DNA of 64,000 nt from Phaeotremella fagi (taxonomy: Eukaryota > Basidiomycota > Tremellomycetes > Tremellales > Phaeotremellaceae), in contig BCHU01000005.1 of NCBI GenBank assembly GCA_001599715.1, forward strand, positions 1,364,001 to 1,428,000, read 5' to 3'. Each line of letters opens with the position of its first letter. Position 1 is the stretch's first letter. The position numbers were made by a program, and so were the translations under genes. The notes under the pieces were generated by a model that was given only the letters and a program-made list of their open reading frames with translations, had not been told where the DNA came from and ran no database searches. Shown here piece after piece: positions 11,552 through 25,000 of the stretch.

Positions 11552-12608
11552 GATTTGGTGGATTTATTTTGTGGTAAATGTTTGCGAACTTCTACTCGAA
11601 GAGATACCAAAAATCATCGAATTATTGGACCCGGTTTTATATGTTGATCGACAACATACGTAGCTCCACTTTTGAATACATCGTCGTCACAACTGTCTAT
11701 TTTGAGAGGTTCCAGACGGATTAGGCTGTTAGAAATTGACATTGAGGGTTAGGATTTTGGTAGCGAATGTTAAAGTCAGCTGCGGGAATACAATGTTTAC
11801 CAGATTCGTCCCAGATCAATCGAGGTCTACAGACATCCAGACTTCTGGGCATTTCTTAGCGCCATTCCAGAAGACTTCAATGATTGGGATTTCCCATTCG
11901 GTGAGAGCAATGAATGTGGAGCTTGTCAGAGATCGTCCAGGTACAAATGAAAGCGTGTCAGTGAGAATAAAGTTAAAGTACTTGAAAGTCGAACTTCAAT
12001 GGTGAGATAATCTTTTCGCCACTTGCTATACGAAAGTGTGCCAAACCTCCCAAGACTGTCCCAGTGTAAAATCTAGGTTAGTAAAGTAAGCCATTTACAG
12101 TTAGATATCTAGTTGCCGGTGTTTGCCATAAGTAACCTGTGTTAGCAGCACAAGTCTGGACGAGTTTTGAATGTGACCACCATGTGCCAACACTAACCTT
12201 AAGTTTTTCACATGAACCCGAAAAGGATTTAAGTCCGAAGCTTGTATAAAGTGATTCAGCCTGGTCATTGATTGACATGAGAATAAAGTTATTGTCAAAC
12301 TTTGACATGAGAGGGATCTGGCCATTCTTCTGCGTGTGAAGGAAGATGAAAGTGTGGTTTCGTCTCAAATTCAGCTGTATGCGTACGTAGTCGCAGGGGT
12401 GTAGATTGGTGGCAAGTTGCTATTTTTTTTGGAAAAAGGGACTACTTCTATACATCTATGCACTCTAAATTGTCATTAGCACGTTAAACGACATGGCAAC
12501 CGAAATACTCACATGTTACACATGAAGTTAAATGATAAGACAATAGAAATACAAACACTATGACGGATGGGAAATGGAAATAGAGTGAATGGAGTTTCAA
12601 CAATGCGG
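11552..12608. other. Intergenic region of about 1 kb, no gene supported
   Basis: It lies between the start of the DUF1996-WSC gene and the end of SEN1, both on the minus strand. Open frames exist on both strands (an 89-codon + frame at 11736-12005 and a minus frame around 12078-12368 with a possible intron), but none shows a motif or convincing exon chain. It should contain the DUF1996-WSC promoter and the SEN1 3' UTR. Confidence 0.4.
11635..11642 (-). promoter_or_regulatory. Possible TATA box for the DUF1996-WSC gene
   Basis: On the minus strand the sequence reads ATATAAAA about 85 bases upstream of the start codon at 11551, a plausible position for a TATA element. Confidence 0.35.
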
Positions 12609-15600
12609 TCATTTACGTGGGATTGAGTTGACTTGTGGGTGACTAGTGGAACTAGCATTGGTCGTTGGAGCTTGTATTGGTTTCTATGGGATTTCGTTAG
12701 CTTGGTTACTTTACGGTGAGACAATTGTTTTACCTTTTTCTTCTTAATAAACAAGACATCCTCAGGGCGGCGAGGTGCAGGTTTTGGGGGAGGTGCGAGT
12801 CTAGGAGGGCCAGCAGGGTTACGATTTGGCGGCCCTACAGAATTGCTTGACTCGGTTGGTCGACGAGGACCTGGTGGAAGGCGGGGTCCTGTTGGAATGG
12901 TCGAAATCGTGGGGAGGATTCTTTTCGTGTTGCTACCTAGCGGAATCGCTTGCTCTCGTCCTACAGGGCTTGGAACTGGCTCAGCTCTCTTCCATGTCTC
13001 CTTCGAGTTGAAGCCAGGAATAGAATCAGTGCTAGCTTTTCTCTTTAAAGCTTCCGGGTCGGTAGGAGCGATTTTAGGTGGCAATGAATTGTCGAAGGCA
13101 GACTGTGATTTACTTGGTGATGATGATATTTCTTTCTTGGTGATCTTCTTTTTGACAGAGTCTTCCACTTTCTTGATTTCTGGAGCAAAGGTTGAGGGGG
13201 TATACTGACGATATGATTAGCACTTCCTCCTACCCAGTACATATCACTCACGTTGATGAAGAATCCTCGATCTCTTGCATCCCCGACAATGATCTTCCAT
13301 TGAGGATCACTTCGTTCAAGTGTTGGACCATTGCCGATGACGAAGAGAGAGCTTTTCGCACGAGTGAGGGCGACATTCATACGCCGCTTGTCGCTCAGGA
13401 AACCAATGCTGTTGAGATTCAACCCTGATCTTACGCATGACAAGATGATGATATCTTTTTCTTGACCTTGAAAGCCGTCTACGGTATTGAATCTGATTCA
13501 AATCAACATTTTTTCGACATCATACAAAGGTGAAAAGCTGTTGACTTACTCGACTGTCTGTAAAACATCAGACCCAAAAGCTTGGTTGAATTGCCTTTTC
13601 AACTCGTACAACTGTTCTCGATACATGGTGATCACTCCTATTCTCATAGCAAGATTGATCCGATTACCAAAGTCTTCTTCAAGTCGACGATAAAGATCGA
13701 CGACCACTTGAGCTTCATGCCGATTTTTGGTAGAGGTACCAGTTCGCTCCTCAGTTCCCTCAACGTTGAAGAAACGATACGCCCCAAAAACTTGATGTTC
13801 ATGCCAAATTGCTTTTGTCTTCTCCGCCATGTTGGGACCATCTTTCAAAAGACCATTGTAGAATACCTTGGAAGGAAGTTCTGAGATGAAAGGATGCATT
13901 CGATATTGAATACTGTTGTTAGTTTGGAACACGTTCAAACTCACCTCAAGAGATGCATGGCTGACGATTTCTGCTGTGCAATTCGGACAAACAAACTTTG
14001 ATTATAGCGGAATTTTTCAGCATCTTGCGTGAAGGTGGTCGGGGGAAGTTGGTTGGGATCTACACTCTGTCAGTATAGCCCGAATGCTCCAGATATTTCA
14101 CTCACCTCCAACCATGATGCATCGCTTGCAACCATACTTCAAAGGTATCAAACAACTCATTTCGATAGCTTGAGCTGCCTCATCAATGATAACGGTCTCA
14201 AAAGTATATGGGTTGAGAGATTCGTGACCAGCACCAGATAGAGTCGCACAAATGATATCAGCGTCATTCAAGATAGCTTCCCTCGCAGCACGTCGTGCAC
14301 CATCCAAGTGTCTAGTAGCATCTCTTGCCGCATCTTTGGCTTTGGTCGCAGCCTGACCAAGCTGAGTTCTTCGAGTGTTAAGGACTTGCAGCTCAGAATT
14401 CAACTTGTTCCTTTGCTGATCATGATTCTGAGCTCTTTGAATTTCTGAAAGTTTGTCCTGAATAGCAGTTTTCACTTCCTCTAGTTCCCCTTGGATCTTT
14501 GTATAGTCACCACCACCTTGTTTAGAGGAAGTATCCGAGTTGACCTTGGCCTCGACTAAACTGTCTAAAGAGACATCCTTGACAGCGATGTTCACTGATG
14601 ATTCATTACCGATTCGAACGATGATTGGTCGATGCCTTCCACCAGACGAACTTGGCACGCCATTCATCAGTCTCTTAGAAACTTCGTCGATAGCGGCATT
14701 ACTAGGAGCGCAAACCAGAAGTTTGGTTTTGACGGATTTACCCGTTGGAGAGATCAAAGCCCGACGATCTGACATAAACTTCCCAACGAGACCAGCTATT
14801 GTTTTAGTTTTACCAGTACCGGGAGGTCTGTTCATTAGTTGGTAATATTCAAGAATGACATACCCTTGTATCAGTGCAAAGCCTAGGACGCCCAAAGCCC
14901 CTACAATAGCTTTCGCTTGGGGTTCATTTACGTCATATGCCTTCATTGCGTCCCTGGTAGCGGTATCAGCAACCTGGGGAATGACAGCGCTTCTACCAGC
15001 AAGGATATTTTGAAGGAGGGATGGTTCGTAATACGGTAAACCTTTCAACGCTGAAAACTCTCGAATTGCGGTGTTCATTCTAAAATAAATCAGCCTTATT
15101 CACATCTATAAAACGTACTGAAAATATCTCCTGAGTTGCCACTTCGACTTTGTCGCCAAATCTATCCGATCCGCTATTTGAAGGATTCTGATTTTTATGA
15201 CATTGTCTCTATATTTCTTCTTGAAAGCTTGAACTTTGGCGAAAACAGATTTGCTATTTCCTGGTTGTCGTAATACTACGATATCCATATCGCTCAAAAA
15301 CCAATCTCGAGGTAAGTCACCTTCTACACTGAGTTCCATGTCCACAAAATGATCTTCATACCCTCGACTGGAGATTTCAACATGGACTATCGGGCTAGAC
15401 GAAGTGTCTTGTAGAGATTGAGCCCATAATTCTTGTAAGAACAATGGAAACATGACTCTCTCGTATTGTTCTACAGAGCTGAATGTCGAAGGGATTGTGT
15501 TGGCAGGAGCGAGTAACGGTTTATGTTTTGCATGATGAGGTGGATTTGACCCAGTGTGATCAGCATCCCAACCCAAAAAGTGCAAATAAAGTGCACTGAG

Positions 15601-18600
15601 GTCTGGTTTCAATCTTTGCTTCGTACGAAGCGCTTGAGCTCGTTTATCTTCTTGTTGTCGAACGATGCTAGACCGATCATCTCCAATAATCTTAATTTGA
15701 CGTCTCTCGGGAGCTCTGATTTTGATTGGTGATTTCTGCTTGGCTATCAAAGCTCCGATACCTTTTTCATCGTCAGACGATGAATCAGAAGCACTCGACC
15801 CCGAGCTTTCCACTCTTTGAATAGTCCGTGAAATTGAGGTATGCGCCCCGAGACCGGTACCCAGATTTGACGCAGGTGGTAACCGATTGACGATCCCTCC
15901 TGTGACGGCTCTCCGGCGAGCTGCATCCAGACGCATGGCGTGTTGGTGATCTTTCATGATCTGTGATCTGAATGACGTCCTAACGATTGGTTTAGATGGT
16001 CGGAATTTGGGAACAACATTGATGTTCAGCTTGGTACTGATATTATTGGTGGACGAGCTACTAGATGCAACAGGTTTTGATGTCGACGGGAGACCAGAAG
16101 CTTTGATGATTTTGGCCCGTTTCTCCATGATTTCCCAGTCTTTGCTTGATAGTTTGTCAAAGACATCATCTTCCAAATCGTCAAAATCATCGGAATCAAT
16201 GGGAGCGTCCGAACTGTTACCAACTGATGGGGGTTTGGGTTTTGACGATCCAACGGGCAAAGTTGAGGGTTTGGATGAACTAACAGAGGACTTCATCAGG
16301 ACATCGAAAGCGTTCTTTGGTTTCTTTTCGGCCGCAGCAGTAGACCTTGATGGAGTGGGTGATGGCGGACGGCTCTCCTTGGGATCCTTGATGATTCGGA
16401 AATCGTCCTCGTCATCTAAATCTAGATTGAATGGAAGAAGAAGATCTGCAAGTTCCGCAACTAGATCATCTGATAATCGAGATTCGTAGTTTTTATTAGC
16501 TCGGCGACTGTATTTTTCAATGTCCATCAAGGTCTTTGTAAATTGAGGCGCTTTCGAAAGATCTATGTTACTTCTACTTATCCTCTCGAGGATAGTTTTG
16601 AGTAGTTCAAAGGTTTGATGCAACGTTTCAACTCTGAATGTTAGATTGAAACTGCAATGAAGACTTACTCGGTGAGCTTCAACCATGAGACCAAATCAGT
16701 TAAAACAGTTTCCAACTGTTTAACCAGTTTTTTACCAGCACTTGTGCTCTTTCTCGGGGAAGATTCCAAAGATTCACTGAACGAGCCAGAATTGCCCAGG
16801 ACAGCAGCCTCAAATAACCTAACATGATCTGTCATTTGACGACCAAAGATGAGAGCGTCCTGCATCCAATCCACCATGACTGCGTTTTCGAAGTAGGGAG
16901 CCCAAGATCTTGTTCTCTTAAATATCAATGCCAAGGATTCAGTCATAAGGTGCCATAGGGTTCCGATGTGGGCAGTCATTGCACGACCGTTTGAGTAGAA
17001 AGTGAGAAAGCTCTCTGATTGGAGAAGAGCGTCATATCCTCCTGATCTTCGACAAAGAGCATCCAGAATATCCGTGAAACAACGAACGAGCCACTTGGCG
17101 AGTGAACAAGATTCGGGAGTGAAATTAGCAGACCGAATAAATGTCTTCAAAAAGGTGATGAGACCCTGCATGGTCTCCTCAGGAAACTGTTGTAAAAGAA
17201 GTCGAAAACAATCTCCTCGATCATCAACGTCGTCAAATGATTGTTGTATTAAAACAATAATTGGATCGTGGAGGTCGTCAGACGGCGATAACAAGTCAAT
17301 TACGACGGATTTGACGGTATCCGCCACCCAGATCTTCTTCGTGGTATTCGAATCCAGACGATGGACCAGAGAGTCGACAAGGACGGGGAAAGCGTCTCTC
17401 GTAGACTTGAGAGCCGAATTAATGGATCTGATGGAGCTGACCCATTCGTCATCGTCCACTATGGCTTCGAGGTTTTGAGAACCCCAGGCATTGCTTCTAT
17501 CCAGATTCTCTACATGAGCAAAATGCGCCATCGATCTGAGAAGAATGGCGACTCCGTCCGGTATTGGAGGTGAAAGAGCTCCATAAGCAGCAGACCATAT
17601 TTCTTTCCTGATATTCGATCGTGGGAGTGGTGTTGCGCGTTTAGGCGGAGGGATGTCGTTTCCAGGTCGTTTACGTTTCACTCGCCTTCGCTCGTCATAC
17701 GCGATAATAGCTAACTGCAGCATACTTTCAGCTATCTCTTGACCATCAGCACTCAAGATTGATTCTAATAAGTCTTGAGCAATGGATCGAGCATTGAACC
17801 AAATAGAAGAAGGGTAATCTTGAGGCCTGAACGCAACAGAGCAGATGAATGTAGCATGAACCTCGATTGTTTGTGAATATAGTGCTCGTAGAGATAGACG
17901 TTCATCCACTCGAGTTCGTACTGATTGAAGAGCCTGTTTGTCAGTCATATAAGCGACATTCAACGTACTGTCAAACCAGCGGCGGCGACAGCTGCACGTA
18001 ATTCTGCGTTATACCTTTGATGTTGCATTTCTTGAAAACAGAACCCCATCATCTTGGCAATCCCCTCAGAGAAGCCTGAACCTTTATCACCTATAGTTAC
18101 ATCGGCACTGTCTTCGATAAGGGACAGAAGAAAGTCACCAAACCATGATAGTGCATCTGTGGGTGATTGGCGATCTTTACCCCTCGCTGTGTCTAAGTCG
18201 TCAGTCAGATCGATGACGGTGCATGTACTGAGTAATAGAGATTGGAATGATGGACTTCCTTTGATGTCGGAGAATAGAGTCTGAGGGAATTCAGGTGAAG
18301 TATCAAAAGCCCAAAATTCGCGAGAGGGAAAAGCCGCTAGCAAGTTGGCAAAGCATGCAATTAAAGAGGAATAATCTGATTTCATTAGTTCGATACTAAT
18401 CGTCCAATGAACTTACAATCAGACTCTCCTCCCAAAAGAGCTGATAACCTTGCCGTTAGGCCTTTCCCACCTTTATCAGAATCCGACGGAGTGGTGTGAC
18501 CGTTCATTAAGCCCCGATTCAAAGCTTCCTTGCTCAACGTCTTGAGACTTATCAATCTTTGAACAGCTGTCCAAGACCTCTCGTCGTTGTTCATGTATAA

Positions 18601-19430
18601 ATTTTGGATTTCAAGACCCACGCCGAGCTCACACCATGAATTGAATGATAAAGGTTTTCTGGCGGCATTGGGTAACTGAGCAAGTGCCCATTGATGATGA
18701 CCAGTGGTTGATGAATGAAGGAGGCGAATGATGACCGGTGTAAGGCCAAGAGAAGGCAGAATCACAGGATTCTCAGTTGATCTCGTAGTACTCTCCATCA
18801 ATGCTGATATTGTTGGGTCGACAAGTAATGTGGGTTCTGCCAGTATCAATTGAACAATCGGAGTAGGAAGGGAGTTCAGAGTGGTATCTTTTGGTATGGA
18901 AGAGCCATAAGAAGGTCTAGAAGCATTTTCGATCTCAGCATTGATCAGCTGGGCTTGCCAACCATCTACCGCATTGAAGAAATTGGTTTTGGTAGCTGTA
19001 GGATAGTTTGAGAGATATCTGTAAAAAGAAAATGATGAGCTCATCTACAAAAGCGCCATTGAACTTACTGGCTCTCGAAATTCCTTCTAGCAGCACCAAA
19101 TTTCCTTGCACAATCTTCGCATCCTCTTAAAACATTCTCCAACGCATTCAGCCAAGTCTGTGCCATCTCATTCTTTCTGAATGCGAAGAGGAAGATGAGA
19201 AACGTTGCCGAATCACTATGAAGTGTAGAAATAGATTTTCGGCAATACCAGTGTTCATCGACTAGTATTACACTTGTCTTGGAGGAAGAGGGTTCATTGA
19301 GGTTTCGAGAAGGTGAGAGAAGGAAATTGTATATTGGAATGAGGACATCATCTTTCGGTAGGTCTTGAGCTGTTTTTCGACGATTGAGAATCACCTCCAC
19401 CTCTTTAGCGGTTGGTATACTCGACGACAT
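12609..19430 (-). CDS. SEN1: Sen1-type superfamily 1 RNA/DNA helicase
   Basis: This is the Sen1/senataxin helicase that unwinds RNA:DNA hybrids and terminates non-coding transcription by RNA polymerase II. The multi-exon frame gives roughly 2,000 residues. The N-terminal half is the long helical SEN1_N region (CARKFGAARRNFESQ near the start), followed by a Ser-rich linker. The helicase core is complete: Walker A GPPGTGKTKT (assembled across a 36-nt intron at 14863-14828), Walker B VIIDEAAQA, the DPNQLPPT motif, SIQYRMHPFI, the DGFQGQEKDIIILSCVR motif and RRMNVALTRAKSSLFVIG. The tail is basic and Pro-rich; after a final intron it ends at the TGA at 12609-12611 rather than at the longer unspliced frame. 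Several introns are unusually short, one only 32 nt (13944-13913). The domain order matches fungal Sen1. Confidence 0.92.
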
Positions 19431-20276
19431 GAGGAAAATTGGAAATCTTTAACCTGCCCCCGGAAGCTAAGAGTTTGATACTCCCGAGGACACTCTAATG
19501 ATATTGATATACTGAGAAAATTTTGGAGAAGCAAAAGCAGTTGGAAGGTAGAATTTTGTTGCATTGCAACATTGATTTTGATGATCGAGACGCGAAGCTA
19601 CGAAGGTGAGATTTTACTTCCGTGCGGTGGCGAATGAACAGTGTACTCGAGTACGGTAGAGTCAAGAGCAAGTCCGAGTTCCAAATATACAATTGTGCAT
19701 GGTGGGTCAAGCGTTGGGTATCCATGACAAGTGAAAGAGTTTTCACGTTCTCTGAGGTGAACCAAAAACTAAAAGAGTTGGAATGGTTGAAGAATTCGAA
19801 AGGGTCAAAGGTTTAGCGGTCAGTGGCACTCCCTTTGCTCTCCAATTTCTGCGAAAGAAAGCACTATCTCGCCAGCAAGTCTTTCAGCTCCAATGATCAG
19901 AATAATTCCACAAAACATATGATTCACATAAACATGGATCATAGAACGATTTGCGGACTGACCAGTCCAGCCGGTCCCTGTGATCTCATTAAACACCAAG
20001 GGTTCGAAAATAACAACAAGGAGGCAAGTCAAGGAGGCTAGACAGCCTGTTTCCCTTGAAATTTGATTCTAGATATCAGTATTTATCTTATTCTCTTCAA
20101 ACTCCGGATCCCTTCTCTTTTTTCATTTTTCACCCTCCTTGTTTCTTCTCTTTCTTCTCTTTTTCTCATCTTTTAGGACTTGTAGCCTGGTGTTACGGTT
20201 CTGTTTTCCACTCCACTAGAGTGTTTTTTTCCTTTCGATTTTGCTCTTTTTCCAATTCTATCCCTAACATTTCATT
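19431..20276. promoter_or_regulatory. Divergent promoter region of SEN1 and a secreted-protein gene
   Basis: About 850 bases separate two divergent starts. From about 20095 to 20270 the + strand is strongly rich in T and C, typical of the 5' UTR or core promoter of a well-expressed fungal gene. The short open frames here have no motif. I see no RNA gene. Confidence 0.45.
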
Positions 20277-21911
20277 ATGGTTACAAACCTTGTCTTCCTT
20301 TTGATTCTATCATGTCTGGCTCAGGCGGCCCCTCTTCCCATGCCAGTCATCAAGGTGCGTTAAAATTAAATTCCATTCCGACATTGGTACAGTGTACTCA
20401 TGAATATGCAAAGCATTCCAGAGATCTGGCAGAACGTTTCTACAGTTATAAAGGGTATTATGGATCTCGAGTTCCATGCTGGTTAAACGGTCGTGAAGGA
20501 TTACTTCACGATACAGTCTGTGTCATTGTAAATCTGAACACTCTCCAATCTGAAGAACAGTCTAACTAACCTGCATTCTGGCTACGTAGACAGATGTCTC
20601 CATCAGTAGAACACTGCTAGGTGGCGAGGACGATTTAATTGGGTTGTTAGGAGCCGGAGATGTCTTGGAAAGCTTGACGGTGAGATAAACCACCCGTGAA
20701 AGTTTGGAAACTAAAAGCGGAACTGGCGCGGTTAGGGAGGTCTTCTTGGTGGAGATACAAACCCTCATCTTCCAGTTGGTCATCATATGATTGATCATGG
20801 TACCAACAGATTGCCACTAGGTGGTGCACTGTCTGGATTGAACATCAGGGAAGAGACTTCAGAGGGAAGTAAAACCCTATCCCGTTCACGACGAAGAGTG
20901 AGTATAGAGTCACGTACCAAGGTACCAACAAGAGGCCAAACTGACGAGGCATAATTCAGCGTGAATTCAATAAACCAGATGCTTCAATTGAAAGGAATCT
21001 TTTGGGATCAGGACTTTTAGGAGGTAAACACCAAAGCGGTGGATTACTAGGTGGTGATCTTGTAACTGAGCTTGCAGTAAGTACAGAAACCATTTGCAAA
21101 ATCTTCAGCCTTCTGACATAAGGTGAACACAGGCTGCGGTGAATGTTGGTGATCTTCTGGGAGTGGGTCATTTCAGTAGAACATAAGGCAAACACTAATC
21201 ATATTTCCTACTTACAGCCTTCCGGTGCTGGGAATTCAATTCTCAAAAGAGACGACGATAATAATGATAACGATGACGATTCTGACGACTATGACGATGA
21301 AGATTCAAACGACACAGACGACGATGAAGATGCTGGAGCTGACGATTCTGTAAGATGAAGTTTCTAAAATCGATGAAAACTAGCAACTCATCGCATATTT
21401 TCACAATGAGGATGGCGACGACGACAAACAAACTGATAACGATGACGATGACGATGACGAGGACGAAGACGAAGATAACGACCATAGTCGTCGGGATATC
21501 AACAGCAGAAACGGACTCCTAAACGGCAACGGAGGACTATTAGGTGAAATTGACGTAAGTCCAAAAATCAGCGCGAAATTGATCGCGACATCAGGCTGTA
21601 CTTGATATCTCGACCGATAAACCTGGAAATAATGTCTTAGGAGGACTACTTGGTGTTAGTAATTTTTATCTATATTTCTGTTTTCTTGCTGACATTATTG
21701 GTAGCCAGGTAGCGGTCTACTCAAGAGATCATTACTTGGATTAGGGGGAAAGAAAGGTCCAGGACTCTTTGGAGATATTGAGACTGAACTTGGTCTTTCG
21801 GCTGTGGTGAGTCACTTTTGTTATGCTAGACCAACGCGCGAAGACTGAAAACTTATTATGTAGCTTGGTGGAAATGGGGTTCTTGGATTGGGTGATGGGA
21901 TTGATCTCTGA
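20277..21911 (+). CDS. Secreted acidic protein built of Gly-Leu modules with Kex2-like sites
   Basis: Eleven exons (20277-20354, 20414-20527, 20590-20679, 20736-20897, 20960-21076, 21133-21162, 21218-21349, 21411-21554, 21595-21654, 21705-21806, 21864-21911) give about 358 residues. A signal peptide (MVTNLVFLLILSCLAQA) opens the protein. Recurrent LLGG, LLGSGLLGG and GGLLG motifs recur through most exons, with two very acidic Asp-rich blocks in exons 7 and 8. Dibasic sites (SRSRRRRE, ILKRDDD, HSRRDIN, LLKRSLLG) lie next to modules and resemble Kex2 sites. Every exon is a multiple of three and all ten introns are in phase 0. I recognise no family. Secretion is well supported; proteolytic processing is inference. 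The donors at 21163 (GTGGGT) and 21655 (GTTAGT) are less usual but preserve the frame. Confidence 0.72.
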
Positions 21912-22022
21912 TCAACTCGTTGTCTACAGTATCAGATAATCTGTTCAAACACACTTATACATATTCTACAACCTACCGTCAATACCCCTACAAGTATGTA
22001 CACGTACATTTATATCTTCCAA

Positions 22023-25000
22023 TTATATCAACTTCGTATCCCTCTTCCAATCAACGTTCTGTAAAGCAAACGCCAACATACCCCAAGACTCTTTAACCTC
22101 ATTGCCCACAACGCTGAATTCTCCAGAATTACATAGTCCATCTATCTCATCTCTGATTATCCGTATCAAATTGTCTAGCTTATCACCCATGCTTTGTAAT
22201 TTCCCAGGGATGTCATTTGAGTCGTATTCAGATTGATCGGCTAATCCACGTAGAGTGGTATCATAAAGACTTTGGTCCGCTTCATCTTCGGTATCATCAT
22301 CTGAGGAAGGCATCGTTCGCCCTTGTCGTCTTCTTCGAGTTGTAACATTCTTGAAAGACTGCAATCCTTCTGCGACTGTAGTGGATACTGTTGGATTGTC
22401 AAGACAATTCGTATAATACTGTGTCAGGGTCGCTGCCATATCCAACACAGTTGTAAAAGCAGTTTGCAAGGATGAAGTCTAAAGTTGGATCAGAAACGGC
22501 ATCCTCGAAGCTTAGTTTTGGATACACCCACACTGTCATGCAAGAAACAGAAATCCCGAATACGTCTCGTACTTCTTGATATCAGCATCAATCTCGATCT
22601 GCCATCACTCAAACTCACTGTTCAAGTTCGAGATTGATCATGTTCTTCACAGAAGACAAACCTTCCAATTGCAAGCGATATTTTCGAGTTTCAAGGTCAA
22701 TAACCCGCTCGGTCATCCAGATCCAAACAGCACTAGCGTTGTCAGTGACAAATAACGACAAGCAGTTTTCAAACCCACTCAATGATCCAACTCAACCTCT
22801 GACGCAGAACCAGTAAAACGTTCAACTCGTTTCTTCGGGCAGCAGTCCCCGACTTGATAAACTCATTATCGATCAATTTTGACGCAATAAGGTATTTTCG
22901 AGCTCGTTGAATCTGTAACAAGAAGGTGAACACCTGCGCTCGAAGTTCAAGCGTGGTGGACGAGAAAAGCTGTGATAACGGAAATGGAACCTGAAAGGGT
23001 CTGTCTTTAGAAGAATTCCATTGTCAAGCATCATAGTACCATACCTGATAGTCCATATGGATAGCCGTCAACATACTGACACCAGTACCCGTCCCCACTT
23101 TCCGAGTTGTTCGAACTCGAAACGCAGATGGATTCAACCAGAACGCCGACGATTTTTCTATCACATCACGAAACGTCCCCGTCAGCAGTTGAAAGTCGGT
23201 CCATGGTTTGCTTAATTGAATCTACGTTTATCAGAAGGGTATCCAAATAATCAACTTACTTGAGTGAACAGCCATTCGACCCAATCATCAATCGGTTGGA
23301 AATCTTTCATGTACATGATCCCTTCAATCGCATCAAGATGTTGTTGAAGACCACAATCTTCCTCCAGGACCTGGCGTAGTTTGAATTGAGCAATTTGGGA
23401 GAGCGGTAGGAGATACGCTGAGATAGTTTGGGTTATATCGGGAATGGAAATGGTTTCCTCTTCCACTGAATTATCCGCAGGTAAAGAAAGTAAATCAGAT
23501 AGTGAATTCCAATCATCGTCGTTCTTCTTCGTGGGACCCATCAAACTGGTCAACACCCCTCTCGCCTTCCCTCCTTCAAGAATACCTTCCCGCAAACCTT
23601 CACTCTGTAACCAAAGTGGCCATCCAGCTTGATCATCGACGAACCCAGCTTCCCAAAAATCTTCGTCGACCCATGAAACATCTCTGTCTCTCTTGATAAA
23701 GAATTCCGAAGGAAGTGGTCGCTCATCGTCGTCGTTGAACGAAGATACGTATTCGATTGAGGATGAAGACTGTGAGAATGGAACTGGCATCCCTCGTTGA
23801 AGCCAATCTCCAATCATTGACCAAGTCGGTTCCGCACTTTTGACGAAAATGTTATGAATCGTTTTCAAAGTACGGGGATTCGATGAAGTTGATGAAAGTG
23901 AGATCACCGATGTGAATAATGAATCAAGTAGAACGACAGGACGATCGGCAGAGAGCAAGAACCCAACGAGTAGTCCAAACGTATCACCAAACTTTCTTTC
24001 CATTTCCAATTGTAACAACAGCGGCGTAGTAGCTGCCGATACACCCTCTACAGCCGTGGATGAAGAACTAAACTCGTTGCCTAGAGTGAACGAAGCCTCT
24101 AATCCCGCTATCCAATGATCAAAGACTTCCAAATACGATCGACAGGCTTCAGCAAAAGCCTGCTTTGTCAGTGAAGGTTTCTCCATTCCCTGAACACCTC
24201 GAGACGGTCCAACATTACGGTCATACTGTGAAAGAAGTGTTTGAGATATGAAATGTCGTAAGGTAGCTATTTGTTCGACGCGTAACAGAAATCTCTCGAG
24301 CAGACCGTTCAATGCTGTCCTGGTAAGATGACGAACATCGGGGTGGTCTTGGAGGATCTATCTAGTCAGCAATATGTATTATGATTCACTTACTGAGCAT
24401 TGTCCACTGGAGTTGAAGCTGAAAAAGATGCCGGAACGAGTTGTTAGTGCAAACAGCAGTTCACGCTGTAATTGTTGAGCAGTAATGACCTGTACATAAT
24501 CAGACGCTGTCTGTCAAGTTACTGAAATCAACACACTTGAAATCCTTGTGAAACAGATAAATCAGCAGAAATAGCAAGAGATTCGACGTTGATTCCTAAT
24601 CACAAATAAAGTAAGTATGGTTCAAAAATCTCCATATTGACCTACCAGTTGATAGTTCTTTCCAACCATGCCTTGAAACATCAAATGGTATATCCACGTT
24701 CTCCTGTTCAGTACGCCAATAAGCATCTTTGGCAAGAATCCTCAATTGCTCTTGAGCGTCCAATATCCGAGCTTCATTATCTTCAGCTGCATGATTGGTA
24801 ATAGTCTTGGGCTGTCCACCGTGATTCTTCCGACTGCTTGGGGTTAAGATTTCATCATCATCCGAAGAAGTCAAAGACGATTCGTCCGAATCCGTCCATC
24901 CTTCTTTAACTTCTTCATCGTAACCTTGACCCCAATGATCACCTTCGAAAGGTTCTGAATTCATTATTTCATCGTAGAGGATTTGATCTGGTGTAGGTCC

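Noticed and set aside
12078..12368. A minus-strand frame with a possible intron, giving about 68 residues
   Set aside because: It has a plausible acceptor but no motif, and it is in a promoter/3' UTR gap. Chance is as likely.
15956..16489. A 177-codon + frame inside SEN1
   Set aside because: It is antisense to the Ser/Asp-rich linker of SEN1 and has the composition expected of its complement.
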